A stretch of 8,611 nt of DNA from an uncultured Lachnospiraceae bacterium (GTDB lineage: Bacteria > Bacillota > Clostridia > Lachnospirales > Lachnospiraceae): the NCBI GenBank assembly GCA_905236925.1, contig CAJOQS010000026.1:1-8611 (forward strand), read 5' to 3'. This document shows, one piece after another, positions 1-5,913 of the stretch; position 1 is the first letter of the stretch, and each line of letters starts with the position of its first letter. The position numbers were made by a program, and so were the translations under genes. The notes below the pieces were generated by a model, which was not told the origin of the DNA, ran no database searches, and was given only the letters and a program-made list of their open reading frames with translations.

Positions 1-285
1 CAGCTCTTGGCGGCTGTAGCGAACGATCAGCGCTATATAAGTGTTGCAGAAGAAGCCATGAGCAAAGGGAAGGAGATAAAGACAATGTGCAAAGTGTTTG
101 ATGAGATTGAAGAACGCGGAATCCGAAAGGGCAAGGAGGAAGGTCGCACTGAAGGCGAACTCTATACATACGCGAAACTGATTTCCGATGGAATTGTTTC
201 GATCCAGCAAGCTGCGGAACGGCTTAATCTCACCGTACCCAAGCTAAAGCAAAAGATGAAAACCGTTCTGGGCATAACACTTTAA
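1..285 (+). CDS. Rpn-family (PD-(D/E)XK) nuclease/putative transposase, C-terminal fragment
   Basis: The frame is open from the first base to a TAA at 283-285, so only the last 94 or so residues are in the window and the true start lies to the left. What is visible is a charged helical stretch (KGKEIKTMCKVFDEIEERGI), then RKGKEEGRTEGE, then a helix-turn-helix-like tail (LISDGIVSIQQAAERLNLTV). This layout, with a Lys/Glu/Gly-rich linker leading into a short 'SIQQAAERL' module, is typical of the C-terminus of Rpn/YhgA-like recombination-promoting nucleases, which are abundant in Lachnospiraceae. The catalytic nuclease domain would lie outside the window, so intactness cannot be judged. The first Met is at codon 20 and is not a credible start. 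It is one of the few plus-strand genes here and converges on the minus-strand genes. Family assignment comes from motif style alone; another protein with a similar tail is possible. Confidence 0.6.
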   Translation, partial: QLLAAVANDQRYISVAEEAMSKGKEIKTMCKVFDEIEERGIRKGKEEGRTEGELYTYAKLISDGIVSIQQAAERLNLTVPKLKQKMKTVLGITL

Positions 286-289
286 CAAT

Positions 290-320
290 AAAAAGAGCCA
301 GCGTTCTCTAGCTCTTTTAT
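290..320. terminator. Bidirectional intrinsic terminator after the Rpn-type gene
   Basis: An 8-bp perfect stem, AAAAGAGC (291-298) with GCTCTTTT (311-318), encloses a 12-base loop. On the plus strand it is followed by TTTTATTATA; on the minus strand the bases after the stem read TTTTTATTG. It starts 5 bases after the TAA of the plus-strand gene and lies 6 bases beyond the TAG (326-328) of the small minus-strand frame. It could therefore end transcripts from both directions. Confidence 0.75.
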
Positions 321-325
321 TATAT

Positions 326-421
326 CTATCTGTGTCTTACTCTGTAAATCATTCCTGAAGTAGCAGCGATAACTCCCGCAGCCACAACGCCTGTAGCGAT
401 AATGGAGTAGTTTTCTTTAGC
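326..421 (-). pseudogene. Possible remnant of a small membrane-anchor ORF (no start codon)
   Basis: The minus-strand frame is open from just after a TAA (422-424) to a TAG (326-328), 31 sense codons. It encodes a short polar start (AKENYS), a hydrophobic Ala/Val/Ile/Gly run (IIATGVVAAGVIAATSGMIY) and a basic end (RVRHR). This looks like a single membrane helix with a positive cytoplasmic tail. There is no ATG, GTG or TTG before the hydrophobic part; the first GTG and the ATG are internal, and no ribosome binding site is visible. Its stop is followed directly by a terminator that works on this strand. The most economical reading is the 3' remnant of a decayed gene. Chance is a real alternative, because 31 codons is short. 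Confidence 0.25.
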
Positions 422-431
422 TTATTATATC

Positions 432-461
432 AAAAAAACTCCCGTGGGAATCCCACGGGAG
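432..461 (-). terminator. Intrinsic terminator of the EF-hand-like protein gene
   Basis: A 10-bp perfect GC-rich stem, CTCCCGTGGG (439-448) with CCCACGGGAG (452-461), surrounds a 3-base centre that would open to a wider loop in RNA. On the minus strand it is followed by seven T (438 to 432). It lies 24 bases beyond the stop codon of the 486-1589 gene, so that gene is probably transcribed alone or as the last gene of its unit. Confidence 0.9.
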
Positions 462-485
462 AAAAACGTATTCTTTTTCATACCT

Positions 486-1589
486 TCATGCGATTGCAAA
501 ATCCATCTGCTGCGCGGTCCCCGCCCTTCCATTTTCGAACAGGAACATCCCGGTCTTGCGGATCACCGCCTCGGTCGCGTTAGTCTGCGCATTGTTCAAA
601 CTGAAGCCCGTGCTCACATTCTTCAGTCCGATCGCTCCGATCCCGGCGTCCTTCAGGGATATCTGCTTCATCGCTCCGTCTGCGCCAAACGACCATATCG
701 AAAGCTTCGCAAAGACCTCATCCGCCTCGTCGATCCATCCGTTTCCGTCGAGATCGAATTCCGCAAGATCTGTGAACGCGTCTCCGCTCTTTGTGCCGAA
801 CAGCTCGCTTCCATCATTGATGGTTCCGTCCGCATTCCGGTCAAGGGCCAGAAGCCCGCTGCCGCCCGATAGCGTGGGAATAAGCTCACTTTTTCCGTCC
901 GCATCGATATCAAAATAGAATTTCTGATCCGAGACCGATGCCGGATTGCCGTCCAGATTTAACACCAGGGGATCTGTCATGACACTGGTTTCCGAAATGT
1001 GCACTCCGGTGTATTCGATGAATTCGCGGCTCATCGAGACCTCGACATTAAAATCGATGCTCCTTCCGTCCGCCGTCGTGACCGTGCCGGTCGTTGAAAA
1101 GCTGGTCTGCTCGCTCTCATAATAGACATGCACACTTCCTGATGTGGCATAAAGCTGCATTCCGAGGCCGGGATTCTCTGCCGGATAGCTTCCCCCTGAG
1201 AATGAGGCATTTTCCTCTCCCGTTCCGCACGGGGAGGACTCCTCCCTGCAGCCCCATATCAGTCTGAAAAGATACTGTAAGGTCTGCTGCCTGATGCGGT
1301 TGAGCATGTTCTGCTCGATCAGTCTTCCGGCACGCCGGGTCTCACGCGCCTTGAGCCTTTCAAATATGTCGCCCAGATCCTCCTTTTCCGCTTCCGCCTT
1401 GGTCTCTTCACCCATGTCCGCGGCTGCCGTATCTGTATTATCTCCTTTTCCCGTCCTGTCCGCGAACATCTCGATAAAGCTTCCCAGAGATGCGGGGCGG
1501 TCAGAGATACAGGTAAAAGACGCTTCCCTGCTTTCGGACATAAAAGTCCGTACGGATTCCATTCCTATTGTCGTGGAACCGATTATCAA
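486..1589 (-). CDS. Protein with EF-hand-like Ca2+-binding motifs, unknown function
   Basis: A 367-residue protein without a signal peptide or membrane segment. Residues 40-115 are charged and helical, and 120-200 are Gly/Ser/Thr-rich with predicted beta character. From about 207 comes a signature seen in many bacterial calcium-binding proteins: DPLVLNLDG (206-214), FDIDADGKSE (226-235), LLALDRNADGTINDGSELFG (246-265) and FDLDGNGWIDEADEVF (278-293). The Asp/Asn spacing D-x-D/N-x-D/N-G matches EF-hand/dockerin-like loops, most clearly D279, D281, N283 and D287. The related 'PL.LDLDGDG ... ALDRNGDG.I.DGSELFG' domain occurs in RTX-like and other large proteins, but here it is nearly the whole C-terminal half of a small protein. 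The start is TTG (1589), chosen because AGGAAGGAG lies 9 bases upstream; an earlier ATG is out of frame and stops after two codons. No secretion signal and no neighbour reveals its role; binding of Ca2+ is inference. Confidence 0.75.
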   Translation of the reverse strand: MIIGSTTIGMESVRTFMSESREASFTCISDRPASLGSFIEMFADRTGKGDNTDTAAADMGEETKAEAEKEDLGDIFERLKARETRRAGRLIEQNMLNRIRQQTLQYLFRLIWGCREESSPCGTGEENASFSGGSYPAENPGLGMQLYATSGSVHVYYESEQTSFSTTGTVTTADGRSIDFNVEVSMSREFIEYTGVHISETSVMTDPLVLNLDGNPASVSDQKFYFDIDADGKSELIPTLSGGSGLLALDRNADGTINDGSELFGTKSGDAFTDLAEFDLDGNGWIDEADEVFAKLSIWSFGADGAMKQISLKDAGIGAIGLKNVSTGFSLNNAQTNATEAVIRKTGMFLFENGRAGTAQQMDFAIA

Positions 1590-1598
1590 ATCATTAAA

Positions 1599-1607
1599 CT
1601 CCTTCCT
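1599..1607 (-). promoter_or_regulatory. Strong ribosome binding site that selects a TTG start
   Basis: On the minus strand AGGAAGGAG (1607 to 1599) precedes TTTAATGAT and then the TTG at 1589, a 9-base spacing. The ATG inside the spacer (4 bases from the Shine-Dalgarno) opens only ATG-ATT-TGA in another frame, so the long frame must begin at TTG. Confidence 0.7.
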
Positions 1608-1692
1608 ATTTTTGTGTCAGTTTAACCAGACCGTGCTGTATACACAGTGCGGCTTCCTTTTCTGATCTGCAGTTTTTCGTCCGGACAACAGG

Positions 1693-1742
1693 AAAAAAGA
1701 CGCGAAAAGGCAGTGAATGAAATCCGTCTCATTCACTGCCTT
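1693..1742 (-). terminator. Terminator closing the dap-coaX-dusB-asd cluster
   Basis: A 14-bp perfect stem, AAGGCAGTGAATGA (1707-1720) with TCATTCACTGCCTT (1729-1742), carries an 8-base loop. On the minus strand the stem runs into TTTT, then CGCGTC and a second run of six T (1698 to 1693). It begins 58 bases after the asd stop codon. The interrupted T run makes it slightly atypical, but stem length and position support a terminator. Confidence 0.8.
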
Positions 1743-1800
1743 CCATGGCCTTGCCTGTATATACTATATCGGCACGACCCGCGGTTTACATAATATGTGA

Positions 1801-2877
1801 TCAGGAAATATATCCCTTAGCCTTTAAAAGCTCCGCCATAAGAACGGCTCCGCCTGCTGCGCCTCTCAATGTGTTATGAGAGAGGCCTACGAACTTGTAA
1901 TCGTATACGGTATCCTCTCTGAGCCTGCCCATGCATACAGCCATTCCATGCTCCGTATCGCGGTCAAGAGCTGTCTGAGGACGGTTGTCCTCATCAAAAT
2001 AATGAATGAACTGCTTCGGAGCCGAGGGAAGCTCGAGTTCCTGGGGAACGCCCTTAAAGGCTGCCCACTTCTCAAGGATCTGCTCTCTGGTGGGTTTCTT
2101 TCCGAAGGTGACAAAAACTGCCGCCATATGTCCGTTGGTGACCGGAACACGGATACACTGCGTTGTGATGATCGGCGCAGATGCCTTAACGATCTGACCG
2201 TTCTCGATGTGTCCCCAGATTCTCAGAGGCTCCTGCTCGGACTTCTCTTCCTCGCCACCGATGTAGGGAATAACGTTATCGATCATCTCGGGCCAATCCT
2301 TGAAGTTCTTGCCTGCACCCGAAATAGCCTGATAGGTTGTAGCAACAACGACCTTGGGCTCAAATTCACGAAGCGCGTGAAGAGCGGGTGTATAGCTCTG
2401 TATCGAGCAGTTGGGCTTTACCGCAACGAAGCCCTTCTTTGTTCCGAGACGCTTCTTCTGGTATTCGATGACCTCGATATGCTCGGGATTGAGCTCCGGA
2501 ACGATCATAGGAACATCGGGTGTCCACCTGTGAGCGCTGTTGTTCGAAACAACCGGAACCTCGGCCTTTGCGTATGCTTCTTCTATAGCGCGGATCTCGT
2601 CCTTTGTCATGTCGACGGCGCTGAAGCAGAAATCCACCTTGGATGCAACAGCCTCGACCTCGTTCACGTTCATTACCACAAGATCCTTAACAGCCGCAGG
2701 CATGGGAGTATCCATCTTCCAACGGTCTCCGACCGCCTCCGCGTAGGTCTTTCCCGCACTTCTGGGGCTTGCCGCAACAACAGCCACCTCAAACCAGGGA
2801 TGATTCTCGAGTAGCTGGATAAAACGCTGTCCGACCATTCCTGTTGCTCCGAGTATTGCTGCCTTAAGTTTTGCCAT
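1801..2877 (-). CDS. asd: Aspartate-semialdehyde dehydrogenase
   Basis: Asd reduces aspartyl-4-phosphate with NADPH to aspartate 4-semialdehyde, the branch point to lysine/diaminopimelate and to threonine/methionine, in the cytosol. The 358-residue product has the nucleotide-binding GATGMVGQRF (10-19), VVSNNSAHRW (109-118), the active-site KPNCSIQ with catalytic Cys157, YQAISGAGK (182-190), and RVPVTNGH with catalytic His250. Length and motif style fit the archaeal/fungal-type Asd subfamily (TIGR00978-like) rather than the Proteobacterial one. The ATG start is supported by GAGAGGA 8 bases upstream and by the immediate MAKLKAAILGATG N-terminus. It sits 154 bases downstream of dusB with a candidate own promoter, and no terminator separates them. 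It may therefore receive both lysine-controlled read-through and independent transcription, which fits an enzyme also needed for threonine and methionine. Confidence 0.96.
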   Translation of the reverse strand: MAKLKAAILGATGMVGQRFIQLLENHPWFEVAVVAASPRSAGKTYAEAVGDRWKMDTPMPAAVKDLVVMNVNEVEAVASKVDFCFSAVDMTKDEIRAIEEAYAKAEVPVVSNNSAHRWTPDVPMIVPELNPEHIEVIEYQKKRLGTKKGFVAVKPNCSIQSYTPALHALREFEPKVVVATTYQAISGAGKNFKDWPEMIDNVIPYIGGEEEKSEQEPLRIWGHIENGQIVKASAPIITTQCIRVPVTNGHMAAVFVTFGKKPTREQILEKWAAFKGVPQELELPSAPKQFIHYFDEDNRPQTALDRDTEHGMAVCMGRLREDTVYDYKFVGLSHNTLRGAAGGAVLMAELLKAKGYIS

Positions 2878-2900
2878 ATCAACTATCCTCTCTTCCCGCA

Positions 2901-2964
2901 GGCACCGATCTGCCCTCCCGGTGATCGTGCCGTGCTGTGTTTTTCTGCTGCGGACATTTGTCCG
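2901..2964 (-). promoter_or_regulatory. Structured 5' leader of asd (two hairpins)
   Basis: Between the candidate asd promoter and its ribosome binding site lie two inverted repeats. One is the perfect CGGACA-TT-TGTCCG (2951-2964). The other is GGCACCGATC (2901-2910) pairing with GATCGTGCC (2923-2931) with a single bulge. Neither is followed by a T run, so they are not terminators. The leader, about 100 nt, is too short for a lysine riboswitch and lacks L-box core motifs. The function is unknown; mRNA stability or an operator are possible. Confidence 0.4.
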
Positions 2965-2984
2965 TCTGCGGTGGTTTGTACCAA

Positions 2985-3013
2985 ATCTTACTACAACACC
3001 GACACTTTTGCAA
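2985..3013 (-). promoter_or_regulatory. Candidate promoter of asd
   Basis: On the minus strand TTGCAA (3013 to 3008) and TAAGAT (2990 to 2985) are separated by exactly 17 bases. Each matches 4 of 6 sigma-A consensus positions. A start near 2978 would give a leader of about 100 nt before the asd ATG. It is a moderate match, supported mainly by spacing and by its position in the only sizeable gap of the cluster. Confidence 0.45.
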
Positions 3014-3031
3014 GTCTTTTCTTAAACCTTT

Positions 3032-4006
3032 TTATTCTGTTTCAAATCTTGTAGATGATGCGTACCTTTCCAGCTCGTCGAACATTGCCTCGCGCGTGGC
3101 GCAGAGATTGATCCGCCCGCGGAGTTTCGCAGAATACGGAAATCCTTCCGTGTACCAGGCCACATGCTTTCGCATCTCCCGGACAGCCGTATCTTCTCCC
3201 TTGTACTCCTCAAGCATTGCCATATGCCGCCTGATCATCGTGAAGACCTCGCTGAATGACGGCTTTGCGGGTTCAATTCCCGTATCAAGGTATTGCTTTA
3301 TCTGTCCGAATATCCAGGGATTCCCCTGGCAGCCCCTCGCCACCATTACCGCGTCGCAGCCGGTCCTTTCAAACATCTCGCGTGCGTCACGGGGCGTAAA
3401 TATGTCACCGTTGCCGATGACCGGAATGCTGACAGCCTCCTTGACCCTTGCGATGATATCCCAGTCGGCCCTGCCGCTGTAATACTGCTCCCTTGTCCTG
3501 CCGTGGACCGCTATCGCGGAGGCACCGGCGCTTTCAATGACTTTGGCGAATTCGACCGCGTTGATGTGATCCCCGTCAAATCCCTTTCGGAACTTCACCG
3601 TAACGGGTCTGCCCGCAGCCTTCACGACCGCTTCGACGATCCTGCCCGCAAGTTCCGGATCCTTCATCAATGCGCTTCCCTCTCCGTTGTTTACGACCTT
3701 CGGCACCGGGCAGCCCATATTAATGTCGAGGATATCAAAATTCCGGTTCTTAAGGCGTTCTGCCGTTTCCGCCATGATATCCGGCTCACTTCCGAAAAGC
3801 TGGATCGCCACCGGGCGCTCCGTCTCATCGCAGCGCAGCAGTTCGGCCGTGTTCCTGTTGTTATAATGAATGCCTTTCGCACTGACCATCTCGCTGTAGA
3901 TCAGGTCCGCCCCCTGCTCCTTGCACAGCAGCCTGAAGGGCATGTCCGTGACTCCCGCCATCGGTCCTAAGGCCACACGTCCGGCATCGATATTACCTAT
4001 CTTCAT
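3032..4006 (-). CDS. dusB: tRNA-dihydrouridine synthase (DusB/NifR3 type)
   Basis: The FMN- and NADPH-dependent Dus enzymes reduce uridine to dihydrouridine in the D-loop of tRNA. The 324-residue product has a TIM barrel with family motifs in order: LGPMAGVTDMPFR (13-25), ERPVAIQLFGS (63-73), DINMGCPVPKVV (94-105) with catalytic Cys99, HGRTREQYYSGRADW (168-182), IPVIGNGDI (194-202) and MVARGCQGNPWIF (221-233). These and the length place it in the DusB subgroup. Its ATG overlaps the coaX stop as ATGA (4003-4006), and no good Shine-Dalgarno precedes it, so translational coupling to coaX is likely. coaX next to dusB is a recurrent pairing in Firmicutes. From memory, greA and lysS often come next; here asd does. 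Confidence 0.95.
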   Translation of the reverse strand: MKIGNIDAGRVALGPMAGVTDMPFRLLCKEQGADLIYSEMVSAKGIHYNNRNTAELLRCDETERPVAIQLFGSEPDIMAETAERLKNRNFDILDINMGCPVPKVVNNGEGSALMKDPELAGRIVEAVVKAAGRPVTVKFRKGFDGDHINAVEFAKVIESAGASAIAVHGRTREQYYSGRADWDIIARVKEAVSIPVIGNGDIFTPRDAREMFERTGCDAVMVARGCQGNPWIFGQIKQYLDTGIEPAKPSFSEVFTMIRRHMAMLEEYKGEDTAVREMRKHVAWYTEGFPYSAKLRGRINLCATREAMFDELERYASSTRFETE

Positions 4007-4773
4007 TTCGCGTTTTTCTCATAGAGAAGCTTGAGGCCCTTCATGGTCAGCTTTCGGTCGTATACATCGATCCTGTCGGTCGCGTCGGCAATGATCCTTC
4101 CGAGACCGCCCGTAGCAACGACCTTCATGCGTTCAAGTCCCGCTTCCCTTTTTACTCTCTCGATGATATATTCCGTCTGACCTATGCAGCCGTACAGAAG
4201 GCCCGCCTGCATACTTGCAACGGTATCCCCCGCAAGTATGCTCTCCGGAAGCCTGATCTCTATCTCGGGGAGCTTGGCGGTGTCATTCCACAGCGCGTTC
4301 GCGCTGATCCTGATGCCGGGACAAGTGAGTCCGTATCTGAAGGTACCGTCCTCTTCTATAAGGTCATAGGTGGTGGCGGTTCCGAAATCAATTACCATTG
4401 TGGGTCCGCCGTACAGATGATATGCAGCCGCCAGGTCGACGACCCTGTCCGCTCCCGCCTCCTTGGGATTGGGTATCTTAAGACGGACACCGGTCTTCAT
4501 TCCCGCGCCGACTTCGAGAGGCGTAACACCCGTCAGCTTGATGATACCGTTAATGAGCGAGTGCATGATTCCCGGAACAACCGATGAAATGATGCAGCCG
4601 TCGATACTCTTTACGGAAAGATCGTTCACATGAAGCAGTCCCCGTATCGCGGTGCTGAATTCATCCGATGTACGGGGCAGTTTAGTCGTAACGGCAAAAA
4701 AGGCTTTTTCCTCATCGCCCTCATACGCGGCAAAATTAGTATTTGTATTGCCGACATCAACACATAAAAGCAT
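4003..4773 (-). CDS. coaX: Type III pantothenate kinase
   Basis: CoaX phosphorylates pantothenate, the first step of coenzyme A synthesis. It belongs to the ASKHA fold, needs a monovalent cation, and is not feedback-inhibited by CoA. The start chosen is the ATG at 4773, giving 256 residues, the usual family length. It places the phosphate-binding DVGNTNTNF at residues 6-14, with AGGAG 10 bases upstream. The same frame stays open upstream to 4944, but that 57-residue extension overlaps the preceding gene and lies before the conserved N-terminus. Other visible motifs are the GADRVVDLAAAYHLY block (107-121), MVIDFGTATTYD (126-137, Asp129), CPGI (151-154) and VVATGGLG (218-225). It lies 22 bases after the DUF6145-like gene and overlaps dusB by 4 bases, so it is an internal member of the operon. 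Confidence 0.95.
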   Translation of the reverse strand: MLLCVDVGNTNTNFAAYEGDEEKAFFAVTTKLPRTSDEFSTAIRGLLHVNDLSVKSIDGCIISSVVPGIMHSLINGIIKLTGVTPLEVGAGMKTGVRLKIPNPKEAGADRVVDLAAAYHLYGGPTMVIDFGTATTYDLIEEDGTFRYGLTCPGIRISANALWNDTAKLPEIEIRLPESILAGDTVASMQAGLLYGCIGQTEYIIERVKREAGLERMKVVATGGLGRIIADATDRIDVYDRKLTMKGLKLLYEKNAK

Positions 4774-4795
4774 TGTCAGTACACTCCTGTAATTA

Positions 4796-5128
4796 TCATT
4801 CGGCAAGCTCCGGATCGATATCCTCATGAAGGATGAATATCCGGTAATACAGTTCAAGGCTCTCGAAGAATTCCCGCCTTTCATTCTGCATTTTCTTGAT
4901 AAGAAGTCCCGCCCCAACATCATCATACAGCAGGTCCCCTTCATCGCAGCCCGTCACAAGATTCAGCTTGCCGTCGTCATCAAACTCAAAGGTCAGAGTC
5001 CCTCCGACCTCTTCCGTAAACAGGACACAAAGGATCTTCAGCTCTTCCTTCACCTGTGTCGGCAGCTTTTCGAACTGTTTGTCAAGATAATACTTCTGGT
5101 TGTAGGCGCTGCTCCCGCACAGAACCAT
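4796..5128 (-). CDS. Small conserved protein, DUF6145-like
   Basis: A 110-residue acidic protein without signal peptide or membrane helix. Recognisable segments are MVLCGSSAYNQKYYLDKQF (1-19), LPTQVKEELKILCVLFTEEV (23-42), GGTLTFEFDDDGKLNL (43-58) and CDEGDLLYDDVGAGLLIKKM (61-80), ending in a helical tail with LYYRIF. The pattern 'VLC...Y.QKYY....F..LP..VK.EL.ILCVLFTE.VGG.L.FEFD' matches, from memory, the family called DUF6145 in Lachnospiraceae; its function is unknown. The ATG is preceded by AGGGAGGT with a 7-base spacing. It lies 20 bases after dapB and 22 before coaX, so it is cotranscribed with them. Its place between two metabolic enzymes suggests a housekeeping or regulatory role, but nothing in the sequence says which. 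Confidence 0.8.
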   Translation of the reverse strand: MVLCGSSAYNQKYYLDKQFEKLPTQVKEELKILCVLFTEEVGGTLTFEFDDDGKLNLVTGCDEGDLLYDDVGAGLLIKKMQNERREFFESLELYYRIFILHEDIDPELAE

Positions 5129-5148
5129 ATGTGAACCTCCCTGTGGCT

Positions 5149-5901
5149 TTATTCGATCACGTCACCCATTCCGTACATTCCCGGGCCTTTTCCGGCAAGG
5201 AAACGTGCGGCGCTGACGGCTCCCTTGGCGAATACCGCCTTGGAAAACGCTGTATGCCTGATCTCGATGACCTCATCGAGTCCCGCGAAGATCACTTCAT
5301 GCTCTCCGACAATGGTTCCTCCGCGTACTGCGGATATGCCTATCTCCTTGCGGGGACGCTTCTCACGCCTTGCGGAACGGTCATACACGTATTCGTATTC
5401 GTTGTCCAGCTGTTCGTTCATCGCATCCGCAAGAAGCAGTGCGGTTCCCGAGGGTGCATCAACCTTCTGGTTATGGTGCTTTTCGACGATCTCGATATCA
5501 TATCCGTTGTCGGCAAGTATCCTTGCGGCTTCCGAAATTAGCTTTGACATGGTATTGATGCCAAGGCTCATATTTGCTGATCTTAAGATGGCAACTTTTT
5601 CCGATGCCTCTTTTATCTGCTCGAGCTGTTCCTTTGTGTATCCGGTCGCGCAGAGTACGGCGGGCAGTCCCTCCTTTACCGCAAGGCCCAGAACACCGTC
5701 CAGTGCCTTGGGCGACGAAAAGTCGATGATCGCATCCGCACAGACATCGCAGTCCTCCGCATTCGCAAACACGGGGAAGCCCTCCTCTGTCCCGGTGATA
5801 TCCACTCCGGCAACGATCTGCATGTCTTCGTTTTCTTCGACTATACCGCGTACAACATGGCCCATACGTCCGTTGCAGCCGCAGAGTATAATTCTTGTCA
5901 T
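5149..5901 (-). CDS. dapB: 4-hydroxy-tetrahydrodipicolinate reductase
   Basis: DapB reduces the DapA product to tetrahydrodipicolinate with NAD(P)H, the second committed step to diaminopimelate (peptidoglycan) and lysine. The 250-residue protein shows GCNGRMG (8-14) for dinucleotide binding, DFSSP (60-64), CATGYT (84-89) and SANMSLGIN (108-116). The signature EKHHNQKVDAPSGTA (140-154) contains the catalytic His142-His143 pair, Lys146 and the substrate-binding SGT. The later GEHEVIFAGL and RHTAFSKAVFAKGA blocks are also present, so it appears complete. Its ATG lies 12 bases after the dapA stop. The ribosome binding site (GTGAGGTGA) overlaps that stop codon, an arrangement that suggests coupled translation. 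Regulation should follow the lysine riboswitch ahead of dapA. Confidence 0.97.
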   Translation of the reverse strand: MTRIILCGCNGRMGHVVRGIVEENEDMQIVAGVDITGTEEGFPVFANAEDCDVCADAIIDFSSPKALDGVLGLAVKEGLPAVLCATGYTKEQLEQIKEASEKVAILRSANMSLGINTMSKLISEAARILADNGYDIEIVEKHHNQKVDAPSGTALLLADAMNEQLDNEYEYVYDRSARREKRPRKEIGISAVRGGTIVGEHEVIFAGLDEVIEIRHTAFSKAVFAKGAVSAARFLAGKGPGMYGMGDVIE

Positions 5902-5913
5902 GTCAGCTTCACC

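Noticed and set aside
444..918. Two overlapping plus-strand frames opposite the 3' part of the EF-hand-like gene
   Set aside because: Their sequences are arginine- and serine-rich mirrors of the coding strand. One starts inside the terminator hairpin, with no ribosome binding site.
1876..2814. Long plus-strand open frame (312 codons) opposite asd
   Set aside because: It lies antisense to a clearly conserved enzyme gene, has no recognisable motifs and no good ribosome binding site; it is a codon-bias shadow.
2878..3031. Second lysine riboswitch or T box before asd
   Set aside because: The gap is too short and lacks the AGAGGTGCG, GCCGAA and CTGTCA core elements or a T-box sequence; only simple hairpins are present.
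3293..3970. Plus-strand frame (225 codons) opposite dusB
   Set aside because: It is antisense to a complete dusB with all catalytic motifs; no independent support.
4774..4944. N-terminal extension of coaX (57 codons)
   Set aside because: It precedes the conserved phosphate-binding start MLLCVDVGNT, overlaps the DUF6145-like gene in another frame, and the ATG at 4773 has its own AGGAG.
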